Numbered from the stretch's first letter, positions 40,243 through 49,687 are shown. The stretch is 64,000 nt of DNA from Mesorhizobium sp. M9A.F.Ca.ET.002.03.1.2 (GCF_003952365.1 NZ_CP034443.1:3093001-3157000); one strand, 5' to 3'. Notes: generated from the sequence alone by a model not told the origin. A program made the numbers and translations.

Positions 40243-40426
40243 GTAAGGCACCTCTTGCGCGTGAAGCAATTGGCGCGCTGTTGGCAAACAGAACTGGAAA
40301 GCAGATGAGCCGGAAATGGTCGATGAGGCTGCGGCGCATTCGCAACATGCTGTACCAGATCCTGAAAATCCGGGCCGAGCGGCTTTGAGGGGTGCAGTTT
40401 TTCGCGTCCCTCAGTCGGAATGGCAT

Positions 40427-41140
40427 TCAGAATTCGAGGGCCTGCCTGAGTGCCGGGCCACTCCTGACGCGCAGATCGAGGTCGGCCTCGATATGGTCGA
40501 TATGGTGCAGCATCAGCGCGCTAGCCCGTTCTGCGTTGCCGCTCTCGAGCGCTTCCAGGATATTCATATGCTCGCTATGGCCGCAGCTCGAGACACCGGA
40601 GCGGCCGTAAAGCGCGATCACCAGTGACGAACGCGCCACCAGTTCCTCCATGAAGCGCTGGAGGATGACGTTTCCGGCAACCGACGCCAGAAGCAGGTGA
40701 AAGTCGCCCGAAGCCTTGATTTCCGACCGTCTTGCGCTCGGTCCGCGTTCGGCAATGAAGCGGCCTTCTTCGTCGAGCTGCGCTTTGAAGGCGACGACAT
40801 GCGCCGGCGTCATGCGCCCGGCCGCGGCGATCGCGATGCCGGGCTCGATGAGCCGGCGCGAAGCAAAGACCTGGCGCGCTTCGTCCGGCGACGGATTGGC
40901 GACGAAGGCGCCGCGGTTGCGCTCGGTCCGCACCAATCCCTCGAAGGAAAGCATCTGCAGCGCCGCGCGCGCCACGGTGCGACTGACATCGAACAAAGTG
41001 CCGACCTCGCCTTCGGACAGCTTGGTTCCGGGCGCCAGCCGGCGATCGACGATCGCGTCGCGCAATTGGTCGCGGATCGCCTGGGCACGATCCTCATTGG
41101 CGCTATCGACAGCAGGGAAAGTCTGGTCGGCAATATTCAT
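40427..41140 (-). CDS. GntR family regulator, FCD domain
   Basis: A 237-residue repressor. The winged helix-turn-helix (about 18-80) reads AIRDQLRDAIVDRRLAPGTK, LSEGEVGTLFDVSRTVARAA, then RNRGAFVANPS. The FCD ligand domain holds metal-type His residues (DFHLLLASVAGN, GHSEHMNILEALESGN, LMLHHIDHIEADL). Divergent from the Pot-type transporter operon, it probably represses it until a substrate-derived acid binds. Confidence 0.88.
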   Translation of the reverse strand: MNIADQTFPAVDSANEDRAQAIRDQLRDAIVDRRLAPGTKLSEGEVGTLFDVSRTVARAALQMLSFEGLVRTERNRGAFVANPSPDEARQVFASRRLIEPGIAIAAAGRMTPAHVVAFKAQLDEEGRFIAERGPSARRSEIKASGDFHLLLASVAGNVILQRFMEELVARSSLVIALYGRSGVSSCGHSEHMNILEALESGNAERASALMLHHIDHIEADLDLRVRSGPALRQALEF

Positions 41141-41264
41141 GATGATGATCCCTGGCGCCTTTCTACCCTGAATCGGGTCGCTTACACGAGTGCCAAAATG
41201 AATACGATGTGAGAAAATATTGCATACGATTTTTGCGAAGATCGCCGACTATTTGCCTATAATT

Positions 41265-41277
41265 TGTGCATCGCACA
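41265..41277. promoter_or_regulatory. Candidate operator TGTGC-ATC-GCACA
   Basis: A perfect 5-bp inverted repeat lies between the GntR gene and the transporter operon. A second one (CGGCAG-G-CTGCCG) is at 41290-41302, and a repeated ATACGAT motif sits near 41198 and 41224. One of these is likely to be the GntR site; I cannot tell which. Confidence 0.35.
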
Positions 41278-41402
41278 TGCGTGCCGTTTCGGCAGGCTGC
41301 CGGATGCAATTCAAATTTCCCAGAGGATTCAATCGCTTGAGGCTGAAGTAGGGCAATTGGCATGCATGATGCTTTGCTTAAGTTGACTTAGAGAGGAAGC
41401 CG

Positions 41403-42491
41403 ATGTCCAAAGCCGCCGAAATCGACATCGTGTCCGTTTCGAAAGTCTATGGCGCAACGACTGCCGTCGAAGACATCAGCTTGAAAATCCCCGCGGGAAC
41501 CTATTGCTGCCTGCTCGGGCCGTCCGGTTGTGGCAAGACCTCGACGCTGCGCATGATCGCCGGGCACGAGAGCATATCGAGCGGCGACGTGCGTCTGGGC
41601 AACACAGTCGTCACCGACCTGCCGCCTGCCAGGCGTGGCACCGCCATGATGTTCCAGTCCTACGCGCTGTTTCCGCATCTCGACCTGATGGACAATGTCG
41701 CGTTCAGCCTCAAGATGAAGGGTGTCGGCAAGGAGGAGCGCCGCGCCAAGGCGCTCGACATGCTGAAGCTGATGCAGATGGAAGCCTATGCCGGTCGCCG
41801 CCCGGCGCAGCTTTCGGGCGGACAGCAGCAGCGCGTCGCTCTGGCCCGCGCGCTGATCACCGACCCCGAAGCGCTGTTGCTGGATGAGCCGCTGTCAGCA
41901 CTCGATCCGTTCCTGAAGATCCGCATGCGGGCGGAGCTGAAGAAGCTGCAGACGTCGCTCGGCATCACCTTCGTCCACGTCACCCACAGTCAGGAAGAGG
42001 CGATGGCGCTGGCCGACCTGATCGTGGTGATGAACGATGGCCGCATCGAGCAGGCGGCACATCCGCGTGACGTGTTCGAGCGGCCAGCCACCGCATTCGT
42101 CGCCCGTTTCATGGGCGACCACAATGTCGTCTCCGGCCGGGTGACCGGCAGCCGCGACGGCATGGTTGTTTTCGATGTTCCGGGCGGCGTCTCGCTTGCG
42201 GCCAGCGGGCAAGGCAGGGCGGTCGGCGAGCCGATCGACATCGCCATTCGCACCGACCATGTGCGGATCGGCGAAGCGCCGGCCGCGGGGCTGGGCTTCA
42301 CCGGCATCGCCTCCAACGTCGAATACCGTGGCTCGACCGTGAAGCTGTCGGTCAACGGCGCCGGCATCGAGGATTTCACGGTGATCGTCGACGACACCAG
42401 CTTCTTCGCCAAGCCGGTTGCCGTCGGCGACGCGGTGCCGATCGCCTGGGACCCCGAGGACGCCATCGTCCTTGGCCGTCTCGATTCCTGA
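41403..42491 (+). CDS. Spermidine/putrescine-type ABC transporter ATP-binding protein
   Basis: A 362-residue PotA-like ATPase. Walker A GPSGCGKTSTLRMIAGHE lies near residue 38, the Q-loop MMFQSYALFPHLDLMDNVAF, signature LSGGQQQRVALARALI, Walker B LLLDEPLSALDPFLK and switch VTHSQEEAM. A TOBE domain (IRTDHVRIGEAPAAGLGFTG) fills the C-terminus. It leads a six-gene operon on the plus strand. The substrate need not be a polyamine. Confidence 0.9.
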   Translation: MSKAAEIDIVSVSKVYGATTAVEDISLKIPAGTYCCLLGPSGCGKTSTLRMIAGHESISSGDVRLGNTVVTDLPPARRGTAMMFQSYALFPHLDLMDNVAFSLKMKGVGKEERRAKALDMLKLMQMEAYAGRRPAQLSGGQQQRVALARALITDPEALLLDEPLSALDPFLKIRMRAELKKLQTSLGITFVHVTHSQEEAMALADLIVVMNDGRIEQAAHPRDVFERPATAFVARFMGDHNVVSGRVTGSRDGMVVFDVPGGVSLAASGQGRAVGEPIDIAIRTDHVRIGEAPAAGLGFTGIASNVEYRGSTVKLSVNGAGIEDFTVIVDDTSFFAKPVAVGDAVPIAWDPEDAIVLGRLDS

Positions 42492-42523
42492 ACCCGCATA
42501 ACCAACAAAACAGGGGAACTGAC

Positions 42524-43813
42524 ATGACCAACACCACCGACAAGAAGACAGGAATTTCCCGCCGCTCGCTGCTCAAGACAGGTGCTGCCGCCGTCGGTCT
42601 TGCCGCCGGCTCCGGCGTCATATCAGGCTTCCCGACGATCTGGGCGCAGTCCAACATCACATTGCGCCAGTTCGGTACCGGCGTGTCGAACCTCAACGCC
42701 ATTGCCGACAAGTGCAAGGCCGATCTCGGCATCACGCTGGAGATGACGGCGACCGATTCCGACGCCGCCGCCCAGCGCGCGGTGACCCAGCCGGACAGCT
42801 ACGACATCGCCGACATCGAATACTGGATCGCCAAGAAGGTCTATCCGTCTGGCGTGATGCAGCCGATGGATGTCAAGAAGCTGAAATATTACGACAAGAT
42901 CGTACCGCTTTTCATCACCGGCAAGCTGACGCCGGACAGCGTCATCGCTCAGGGCACCGCGCCGCATACGGTCGGCTTCGTCGAGGCGCAGGACGCCAAG
43001 ACCTTCGCCAAGGAACCGACCCAGTGGATGACGATGGTTCCGACCATTTACAATGCCGATACGCTCGGCATCCGCCCCGATCTTGTCGGCCGCGACATCA
43101 CCACCTGGGCCGACATCATGGATCCGGCCTTCAAGGGCAAGGCCGCCATCCTCAACATCCCGTCGATCGGCATCATGGATGCGGCGATGATCATGGAGGC
43201 CATGGGCAACATCAAATACGCCGACAAGGGCAACATGACCAAGGAGGAGATCGACAAGACGATCGACTTCCTCATCAAGGCCAAGCAGAACGGCCAGTTC
43301 CGTGCGTTCTGGAAATCGTTCGACGAGAGCGTCAACCTGATGGCATCGGGCGAAGTGGTCATCCAGTCGATGTGGTCGCCTGCGGTCGCGGCGGTGCGCT
43401 CCAAGGGTATTGCCTGCAAATACCAGCCGCTCAAGGAAGGCTATCGCGCATGGGGTGGCGGTCTCGGCCTCGCCTCGCATCTGTCGGGCGCGCAGCTGGA
43501 CGCCGCGTATGAATACATCAATTGGTACACGTCCGGCTGGGTCGGCGGCTACCTCAATCGTCAGGGCTATTATTCCGCCGCGATGGAGACAGCGAAAAAC
43601 TTCATGTCGGAAGACGAATGGGGTTTTTGGATCGAAGGCAAGCCGGCCAAGGGCGACATCTCGTCGCCGGAAGGCAAGGTCATGGAGAAGGCGGGCGCCG
43701 TGCGCGACGGCGGCTCGTTCGAAGACCGCATGGGCAAGGTCGCCTGCTGGAACTCGGTCATGGACGAGGACCGCTACATGGTGAGGCGCTGGAACGAGTT
43801 CATCGCGGCTTGA
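42524..43813 (+). CDS. PotD-type ABC substrate-binding protein with Tat signal
   Basis: A 429-residue binding protein exported folded. The twin-arginine leader is ISRRSLLKTGAAAVGLAAGS, with cleavage near WAQ/SNI. The mature fold is spermidine/putrescine-like: LRQFGTGVSNLNAIADKCK, DSYDIADIEYWIAKKV, FIEGKPAKGDISS. Segment GVMQPMDVKKLKYYDKIVPL is typical of this family's hinge. It is followed by a 195-base gap occupied by a palindromic repeat before the permeases. Confidence 0.9.
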   Translation: MTNTTDKKTGISRRSLLKTGAAAVGLAAGSGVISGFPTIWAQSNITLRQFGTGVSNLNAIADKCKADLGITLEMTATDSDAAAQRAVTQPDSYDIADIEYWIAKKVYPSGVMQPMDVKKLKYYDKIVPLFITGKLTPDSVIAQGTAPHTVGFVEAQDAKTFAKEPTQWMTMVPTIYNADTLGIRPDLVGRDITTWADIMDPAFKGKAAILNIPSIGIMDAAMIMEAMGNIKYADKGNMTKEEIDKTIDFLIKAKQNGQFRAFWKSFDESVNLMASGEVVIQSMWSPAVAAVRSKGIACKYQPLKEGYRAWGGGLGLASHLSGAQLDAAYEYINWYTSGWVGGYLNRQGYYSAAMETAKNFMSEDEWGFWIEGKPAKGDISSPEGKVMEKAGAVRDGGSFEDRMGKVACWNSVMDEDRYMVRRWNEFIAA

Positions 43814-43825
43814 TGCAGTCTCTTC

Positions 43826-43973
43826 CCCTTCTCCCCTTGTGGGAGAAGGTGGATTGGCGCGCAGCGCCAAGACGGTTGAGGGGTGCTGGACGGAGCGCTG
43901 TTGGTGCCAAGCTGGAACACCCCCTCATCCGACCGAGCTTCGCTCGGCCACCTTCTCCACAAGGGAGAAGGGA
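43826..43973. repeat. RIME-like rhizobial intergenic palindromic element
   Basis: CCCTTCTCCCCTTGTGGGAG at the left end and CTCCACAAGGGAGAAGGG at the right end are inverted. The interior contains GGCGCGCAGCGCC and CCCCTCATCCGACC. This composition is characteristic of mosaic repeats found many times in Rhizobium and Mesorhizobium genomes. Transcribed, it would fold into a long hairpin between the binding-protein and permease genes. Confidence 0.75.
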
Positions 43974-44008
43974 ACGCAGCCTCAGTCGCGTCGCCGACCT
44001 AGACCGAG

Positions 44009-44926
44009 ATGTTGATGACCGTAGCGCTCGAACAATCCACGCATGTTAAGTCCGCAAAGCCGGCCAGACGCAGCCCGTCCTTGGCCGGCCTCGCTCCCTG
44101 CCTCCAGGCGACACCTCTGGCCCTGATCCTCTGCGCATTCCTCCTGCTGCCGATCCTGATGATCGCCGTGGTCTCCTTCTGGGATTACGATTTCGCGGCG
44201 ATGTATCCGGATCTCCTGACCACCAACTACGCCGACACGCTTGGCTCCTGGGTCACCTGGAAAACCTATCTGAACACGATGAAATACGCTGCCATCGTCT
44301 GGGCGCTGACGCTGTTCATCGGTTTCTGGATCGCCTATTTCCTCGCCTTCCATATCAGGACCACGGCCATGCAGATGGTGCTGTTCCTGGTCTGCACCGT
44401 GCCGTTCCTGACCTCCAACATCATCCGCATGATCTCGTGGATTCCGGTGCTTGGCCGCAACGGCCTGGTCAATTCGACGCTGGTGCAGATGGGACTGATC
44501 CCAAGGCCGATCGAATGGCTGCTCTATTCCGAATTCGCCGTGGTGCTTGCCATGGTGCATCTCTACACGCTGTTCATGGTGACGCCGATCTTCAACACGC
44601 TGATGCGCATCGACAAGTCGCTGATCGAAGCCGCGCGTGATGCCGGCGCGTCCGGCTGGCAGGTCCTGTGGAACGTCATCGTCCCGCTTGCCAAGCCTGG
44701 CATGGCGATCGGAACCATCTTCGTCGTCACATTGGTGATGGCTGACTTTTCGACGGTGCAGGTGATGTCCGGCGGACAGAGCGCCTCCGTCGCGCTGATG
44801 ATGAAGAACCAGATGTCGCTGCTGCAATATCCCGCGGCGGCCGCCAACGCGGTCGTACTTCTGGTGCTGGTGCTGCTGATGGTCGCCGGCATTCTGCGCA
44901 TCGTCGACATCCGCAAGGAGCTGTGA
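44009..44926 (+). CDS. Spermidine/putrescine-type ABC permease, PotB-like
   Basis: A 305-residue membrane protein with six spans (first: LALILCAFLLLPILMIAVVS). Its EAA loop is SLIEAARDAGASGWQVLWNV, with IVPLAKPGM. It could also start at 44015 (second ATG); no strong ribosome site separates the options. The next permease gene starts one base after the stop. Confidence 0.88.
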   Translation: MLMTVALEQSTHVKSAKPARRSPSLAGLAPCLQATPLALILCAFLLLPILMIAVVSFWDYDFAAMYPDLLTTNYADTLGSWVTWKTYLNTMKYAAIVWALTLFIGFWIAYFLAFHIRTTAMQMVLFLVCTVPFLTSNIIRMISWIPVLGRNGLVNSTLVQMGLIPRPIEWLLYSEFAVVLAMVHLYTLFMVTPIFNTLMRIDKSLIEAARDAGASGWQVLWNVIVPLAKPGMAIGTIFVVTLVMADFSTVQVMSGGQSASVALMMKNQMSLLQYPAAAANAVVLLVLVLLMVAGILRIVDIRKEL

Positions 44927-44927
44927 C

Positions 44928-45746
44928 GTGAGCCACGAGAAGCGCACCCTCGAATTCTACGTGCTGGCGGCCTTCTTCGCCCTTTTCGTGCTGTTCCTCT
45001 ACGGCCCGCTTTCGGCGATCCTGATCCTCTCCTTCCAGGGTGAGAATGGCGGGCTGACCTTTCCGCTGAACGGCGTATCGCTGCACTGGTTCGCCAATCT
45101 GTTCGAGCGCCAGGCGGTCGGCGATTTCGGCGGCAGTTTCAAACGCTCCTTCATTCTTGGCCTGATGGTGATGGTGGTGACCGTTGTCGTGTCGCTGCTC
45201 GCCGGTCTTGCCTTCCGCCAAAAGTTTCGCGGCGCAACGGCGCTGTTCTATCTGGCCGTCGCCAGCCTGGTCGTGCCGTCGATCATCATCTCGCTCGGCA
45301 TCGGCGTCGTCTTTCAGCAGATCGGCTTTCGTCCCGCCTGGTACACGTCCGCCTTCGGCGCGCATCTGACGTGGACCTTGCCTTTCGGCGTGCTGATCAT
45401 GTTCGCGGTCTTCAACCGGTTCTCGCCGGCCTATGAGGAGGCCGCGCGGGATCTGGGCGCGACCTCGTGGCAGACCTTCGCGCATGTCGTCCTGCCGATG
45501 ATCGCGCCCAGCCTGATCGGTGTCGGCCTGTTCGGCTTCACGCTCTCCTATGACGAGTTCGCCCGCACGCTGATGACGTCGGGCACCTTCAACACGCTGC
45601 CGCTTGAAATCTACGGCATGACGACGAACGTGACGACGCCGGTGCTCTATGCGCTGGGCACTGTGACCACCGTGTTTTCCTTCCTGGTGATTTTGGCGAC
45701 GCTCGGTGCAATCGTCTATGTCGGGCGCCGCCGGGCGCGCGCATGA
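44928..45746 (+). CDS. Spermidine/putrescine-type ABC permease, PotC-like
   Basis: A 272-residue membrane protein starting with GTG at 44928. It has six spans and the EAA loop YEEAARDLGATSWQTFAHVV. FGFTLSYDEFARTLMTSGTF is the typical late PotC segment. Its stop overlaps the racemase start by four bases. Confidence 0.9.
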   Translation: MSHEKRTLEFYVLAAFFALFVLFLYGPLSAILILSFQGENGGLTFPLNGVSLHWFANLFERQAVGDFGGSFKRSFILGLMVMVVTVVVSLLAGLAFRQKFRGATALFYLAVASLVVPSIIISLGIGVVFQQIGFRPAWYTSAFGAHLTWTLPFGVLIMFAVFNRFSPAYEEAARDLGATSWQTFAHVVLPMIAPSLIGVGLFGFTLSYDEFARTLMTSGTFNTLPLEIYGMTTNVTTPVLYALGTVTTVFSFLVILATLGAIVYVGRRRARA

Positions 45747-46504
45747 GCGGAGCCGCAGTGCAAATCCTCGTTGTCAATCCGAACACCACCGCCAGCATGA
45801 CCGAAACCATCGCGGCGGCGGCGCGACCTGTGGCCGCCGCCGGAACGGAAATCGTCGCCGTCACCTCGTCGATGGGGCCGGTCTCGATCGAAGGCTATTA
45901 CGACGAGGCGCTTGCCGTGCCTGGCCTGCTGGTCGAGATCGCTGCCGGCGAGCGCTCGGGCGCGCGGGCCGCGATCATCGCCTGTTTCGACGACACCGGC
46001 CTCGATGCCGCGCGCGCCATGGCCAACATTCCGGTCATCGGCATCTGCGAGGCTGCGCTCAGCACGGCCGCGTTCATCGCCCAGCGCTTCACCGTCGTCA
46101 CCACGACCGAGCGCTCGCGGGTTCCGGTCGAAGGGCTGGTGCAGCGCTACGGCATGGCGGGGCGGGCACGCGTGCGCGCCGCGGACATTCCGGTCCTTGC
46201 CCTCGAAGACCCGGCATCGGATGCGGTCCTGAAGCTGCGCGGCGAGATCGCGCGCGCCGTCGAGGAGGATCGCGCCGAAGCCATCGTGCTGGGCTGTGCC
46301 GGCATGGCCGATCTCGCAGCCGAGCTGCAGCGGGAATTCGGCGTTCCTGTCATCGACGGCGTCGGCGCGGCGGTCAAGCAGGCCGAGGCGTTGATCGCGC
46401 TTGGCCTGTCGACGTCCAAGCGTGGCGCCTATGCAAACCCACTGGCAAAGCCTTATCGTGGCGCATTGAAATCCTTCGCCCCCGGACCTGTTGCCGCCGA
46501 GTGA
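45743..46504 (+). CDS. Aspartate/glutamate/hydantoin racemase family protein
   Basis: A 253-residue enzyme. The opening ILVVNPNTTASMTETIAAAA and the two catalytic Cys motifs (IIACFDDTGLDAAR and VLGCAGMADLA) identify the HyuE-like branch of the Asp/Glu racemase fold. GPVSIEGYYDEALAVPGLL is also typical of hydantoin racemases. The two-Cys mechanism epimerises a chiral carbon. Overlap with the permease gene suggests it acts on the imported compound, perhaps a hydantoin or an amino acid derivative. Confidence 0.88.
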   Translation: MSGAAVQILVVNPNTTASMTETIAAAARPVAAAGTEIVAVTSSMGPVSIEGYYDEALAVPGLLVEIAAGERSGARAAIIACFDDTGLDAARAMANIPVIGICEAALSTAAFIAQRFTVVTTTERSRVPVEGLVQRYGMAGRARVRAADIPVLALEDPASDAVLKLRGEIARAVEEDRAEAIVLGCAGMADLAAELQREFGVPVIDGVGAAVKQAEALIALGLSTSKRGAYANPLAKPYRGALKSFAPGPVAAE

Positions 46505-46509
46505 TCGCA

Positions 46510-47346
46510 ATGCCCCGAACGATCAGAACGCTCGCACTTGACGAAGTGGAAACCCTTGTCGACTGGGCAGCAGCGGAGGGCTGGAACCCCGGCCTCGGCG
46601 ATGCCGTGGCGTTCCAGGCGACGGATCCCCGGGGCTTCATCGGCGCCTTTGTCGATGGCGAGATGGTGGCTGGCATTTCCGCCGTGGCCTATAGCGACGA
46701 TTTCGGTTTCATCGGCCTTTACATCTGCCGTCCAGACAGGCGGGGAAGGGGTCATGGCAAGGCGGTCTGGGACGCCGGCATGGCGCGGCTCGGCAACCGC
46801 ACGATCGGCCTCGATGGTGTCGTCGAACAGCAGGCCAACTACCGCAGCATGGGTTTTGCGCCGGCCTATCGGACGATCCGGTTCGTCGGATCGCCCAACG
46901 CTCCGGCAGACGCCGGCAGTGATATTCGCGCCATAAGGGCGGAACTCTTGGCCGATGTCCTGGACTACGATGGTAGGTTCTTCCCCGGTCCGAGACGGGT
47001 ATTTCTAGAGCACTGGCTGCGCCCGCCGTACATGGCGCTGGCGATCGTCAGGAATGGCGCGATCGAGGGATACGGCGTCGCGCGCCGATGCCGGGAAGGC
47101 TGCAAGATCGGTCCGCTTTTCTCCGACAGCCTCGACGCGGCAAGCCGTCTCTTCGCCGCGCTCGCCGACACGTGCAAATCCGGAAACATCCATATCGACG
47201 TTCCCGAGACCAGCGGGGATTTTGCAGCTCGGCTGACGTCCGCAGGCCTTAAACCGGGCTTCGAGACCGCTCGAATGTACAAGGGAAAAGCGCCGCAGCT
47301 CACGCAGTCCGGAGTCTTTGCGATAACGACCTTGGAGCTTGGTTGA
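46510..47346 (+). CDS. GNAT family N-acetyltransferase, YitH-like two-domain
   Basis: A 278-residue protein. The acetyl-CoA loop is CRPDRRGRGHGKAVWDAGMA (about 75-94), followed by YRSMGFAPAYRTIRFVG. The second half (LRPPYMALAIVRNGAIEGYG, GPLFSDSLDAASRLFAAL) is a further GNAT-like domain as in YitH. It starts five bases after the racemase stop, as the last gene of the Pot-type operon. It converges with the FAD oxidoreductase gene. Confidence 0.85.
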   Translation: MPRTIRTLALDEVETLVDWAAAEGWNPGLGDAVAFQATDPRGFIGAFVDGEMVAGISAVAYSDDFGFIGLYICRPDRRGRGHGKAVWDAGMARLGNRTIGLDGVVEQQANYRSMGFAPAYRTIRFVGSPNAPADAGSDIRAIRAELLADVLDYDGRFFPGPRRVFLEHWLRPPYMALAIVRNGAIEGYGVARRCREGCKIGPLFSDSLDAASRLFAALADTCKSGNIHIDVPETSGDFAARLTSAGLKPGFETARMYKGKAPQLTQSGVFAITTLELG

Positions 47347-47363
47347 GGCGCAATCTTTGTTTT

Positions 47364-47412
47364 ATGCATGTCGTTGCCCCAAAACCGCTGCGCACTTTTA
47401 GGCGACATGCAT
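47364..47412. repeat. Rhizobial palindromic repeat between convergent genes
   Basis: ATGCATGTCG and CGACATGCAT are perfect inverted arms around GCCCCAAAACCGCTGCGCAC. A related copy lies at 59107-59143 (same CCGCTGCGCACTTTT core). Both sit between convergent genes, so they may end transcription from both sides. Confidence 0.7.
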
Positions 47413-48710
47413 TAGCGCCCCTCATCCAGCCGATCGCGCAGGATGCTTAGGGGAAGCAGCATGTTTGGCGCATGCCGCATCAGGCCGTGGAACGGGATCG
47501 GCGACGGCGGCGCAAACGGAAGCGGCAAATCCTGAGGCTTCGCTCCACCAGCCCAATCCGCAAGCACCTTGCCCATGGCTATGGTCATAGCGATGCCACG
47601 CCCGTTGCAGGCAAAGCCCGCGATCAGGCCATGCCCGAGATCGACGAGGTGCGGCAGGAAATCGGGCTCGACGGCAGCTATCCCCGACCAGCTGTAGGCG
47701 AGCGGCGGCAGTTCGGGAAGCTCGAGATGCCTGGCAAGCCGTCGCCAGATCGCCTGCGGCACGCGGACGTCGGCGCCGGGACCAAGACTATGCATGCCGC
47801 CGGTTATCAGCCTGTTTTCGCTGTCGAAGCGGAAGGTGAAAAGATTGCGCCTGGTGTCGCCGACGCCTTGCCCGCCGGGAAGCAGGCGGGTGCGTATTTC
47901 TCGCGGCAGCGGCGCCGTCGCGATCTGGAAAATCTTCAGCGGGAAGTAGGTTCGCTGCAGCGTGCGGTCCAGTGGCCCGCCATAGGCGTTGGTGGCAATC
48001 AGCACCTTTCCGGCGCGCACCGAGCCCGATTCCGTCTTCAAAACCCAGCCATTCCCGTTGCGATCGATCGATACAACGCGCGTATGCTCGAAGATGCGGG
48101 CTCCGGCCTTTTCCGCCGCATCGGTGAGCCCGCGTGCATAGTCGACCGGATTGAGGACGCCGCCCGAACGGTCCATCCAGCCGCCCAGATAACCGCGAAC
48201 ACCCGTCAGGTCCTTGATCGCCTGTCTGTCCAGCGCAACAGCCGGTTTCCCGCGCCTTGCCCACTGCTCGGCGCGCGATCTGGTCTTTTCCAAAGCGGCC
48301 TGTGAATGGGCCGGTTGTATCCATCCGCTCTGGACGGCGTCGCAGTCGATGCCGTGCCGCTTGATCAGGTCGAAGACGAGATCGGCGCTGCCGGCCGCGA
48401 AATCGACAAGGCGTTCGCCGCGCTCTGGCCCGAGCTGGGCAATGATATCGTCGGGATCCCTTTTCGCGAAATTCGGCACGACGAAGCCGGCATTCCTGCC
48501 GGTTGCACCCCAGGCGGTGATTTCCGCTTCGAGGACGACGACCGAGATGCCTTTTTGTGCGGCGTGCAACGCGGTCGAAAGGCCCGAAAATCCGCCGCCG
48601 ACAATTGCCAGATCGACATCGAGCGCGCCTTCAAGGGCGGGCCGTTCGCGGCGATTGCGACTGACGGCGTGCCAGAGGGAAAGCCCGGGAGACCCGGCAA
48701 CGTGGATCAT
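47412..48710 (-). CDS. FAD-dependent amine/amino acid oxidoreductase (DAO family)
   Basis: A 432-residue flavoenzyme. The FAD-binding dinucleotide motif is DLAIVGGGFSGLSTALHAAQ (about 33-52), with VVLEAE at the end of strand 2, then GATGRNAGFVVPNF as in gamma-glutamylputrescine and other PuuB-like oxidases. A C-terminal SWSGIAAVEPDFLPHLVDLG, ACNGRGIAMT closes the FAD domain. It overlaps the LivM-type gene by four bases, so it is the last gene of that minus-strand operon and likely oxidises the imported amine. Confidence 0.88.
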   Translation of the reverse strand: MIHVAGSPGLSLWHAVSRNRRERPALEGALDVDLAIVGGGFSGLSTALHAAQKGISVVVLEAEITAWGATGRNAGFVVPNFAKRDPDDIIAQLGPERGERLVDFAAGSADLVFDLIKRHGIDCDAVQSGWIQPAHSQAALEKTRSRAEQWARRGKPAVALDRQAIKDLTGVRGYLGGWMDRSGGVLNPVDYARGLTDAAEKAGARIFEHTRVVSIDRNGNGWVLKTESGSVRAGKVLIATNAYGGPLDRTLQRTYFPLKIFQIATAPLPREIRTRLLPGGQGVGDTRRNLFTFRFDSENRLITGGMHSLGPGADVRVPQAIWRRLARHLELPELPPLAYSWSGIAAVEPDFLPHLVDLGHGLIAGFACNGRGIAMTIAMGKVLADWAGGAKPQDLPLPFAPPSPIPFHGLMRHAPNMLLPLSILRDRLDEGR

Positions 48711-49687
48711 GACGCTGTTCCGCTCTCACCCGTAGCCACTTTGGCACGCTTGCCGAACCTTGGACGCCGCGGCCTGTCGCCAAACAGGCCGTTCGGCCTG
48801 ACCAGAAGGATGACGCACAGCATCACGCCGATCGCCACGATCTGCAGCGAGGCGGCGCGGGCCTGCTGTTCGGGCGAGAACAGCACACTGGTAAGGCTTC
48901 CCGATCCGGCCCATATCGCCCAGACCAGGATGCTGCCGACGACGGCGCCCTTGTTGCTGCCCGAGCCGCCGACGATCAGCATCACCCAGACTTGGAAGGT
49001 CAGTATAGGCAGATAATTGTCAGGCGCGATAAAGCCGGTGAAATGCGCCTGCAGAGCGCCGGCCAGTGCCATGATGCCACCGCCAACGGCAAAGGCCTGG
49101 ACGCGGTAGAAGCGTGCGCTTTTCCCCAGGGATATCGCGGCCCGCTCATCCTCCCGAAGCGCCTTCAACACGCGCCCCCACGGGCTGCGCGACAAATGCT
49201 CCAGCGCGAGATAGACGATCAGCGTCACCACCGAGACGACGGCAAGGTTCGACAGGTTGAACAGCAAAGGCGTCTCGGCGAGGCCTCCGAAAGGACGCGG
49301 AATGAAGCCGATGCCGAACGGGCCGCCAGTCAGCTTCTGGGCATTGAGCGCCACCAGCTGCACGACGACGGCGACGCCGAAGGTGGTGATCGCCAGATAG
49401 TCGGATCGCAGCCGCAGCGTGGCGATGCCAGTGATGGCGGCGGCGATGCCGCCCGCCAGCATGGCGCCGAGCCACCCGGCAAGGATAGGCAGGTCGAAGC
49501 CGCCGAGGCGTGCGGCATCGTCGGGCGTGGTCAGCAGCGCCGAGGTGTAGGCGCCGATGGCGATGAAGCCTGCGAGCCCGACATTGAAAAGGCCGGTGAG
49601 CCCCCATTGCAGGTTGAGCCCGAGCGTGACGAGCGAAAAGATCAGCGCGGTCGTCAGGAAGAAAGCGCCATAGCCGAGCAGATCCAT
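48707..49687 (-). CDS. Branched-chain amino acid-type ABC permease, LivM-like
   Basis: A 326-residue membrane protein with eight to nine spans. It has FSLVTLGLNLQWGLTGLFNV, GLAGFIAIGAYTSALL and RLRSDYLAITTFGVAVVVQL, then the LivM segment SPWGRVLKALREDERAAISL and VGGSGSNKGAVVGSIL. The ATG at 49687 overlaps the LivH stop by one base. Confidence 0.9.
   Translation of the reverse strand: MDLLGYGAFFLTTALIFSLVTLGLNLQWGLTGLFNVGLAGFIAIGAYTSALLTTPDDAARLGGFDLPILAGWLGAMLAGGIAAAITGIATLRLRSDYLAITTFGVAVVVQLVALNAQKLTGGPFGIGFIPRPFGGLAETPLLFNLSNLAVVSVVTLIVYLALEHLSRSPWGRVLKALREDERAAISLGKSARFYRVQAFAVGGGIMALAGALQAHFTGFIAPDNYLPILTFQVWVMLIVGGSGSNKGAVVGSILVWAIWAGSGSLTSVLFSPEQQARAASLQIVAIGVMLCVILLVRPNGLFGDRPRRPRFGKRAKVATGESGTAS

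Noticed and set aside
40305..40388. A 27-residue basic frame (MSRKWSMRLRRIRNM and on) after the HupE gene
   Set aside because: The ribosome site is weak and no family is known. It could be a real small protein, but nothing beyond the open frame supports it.
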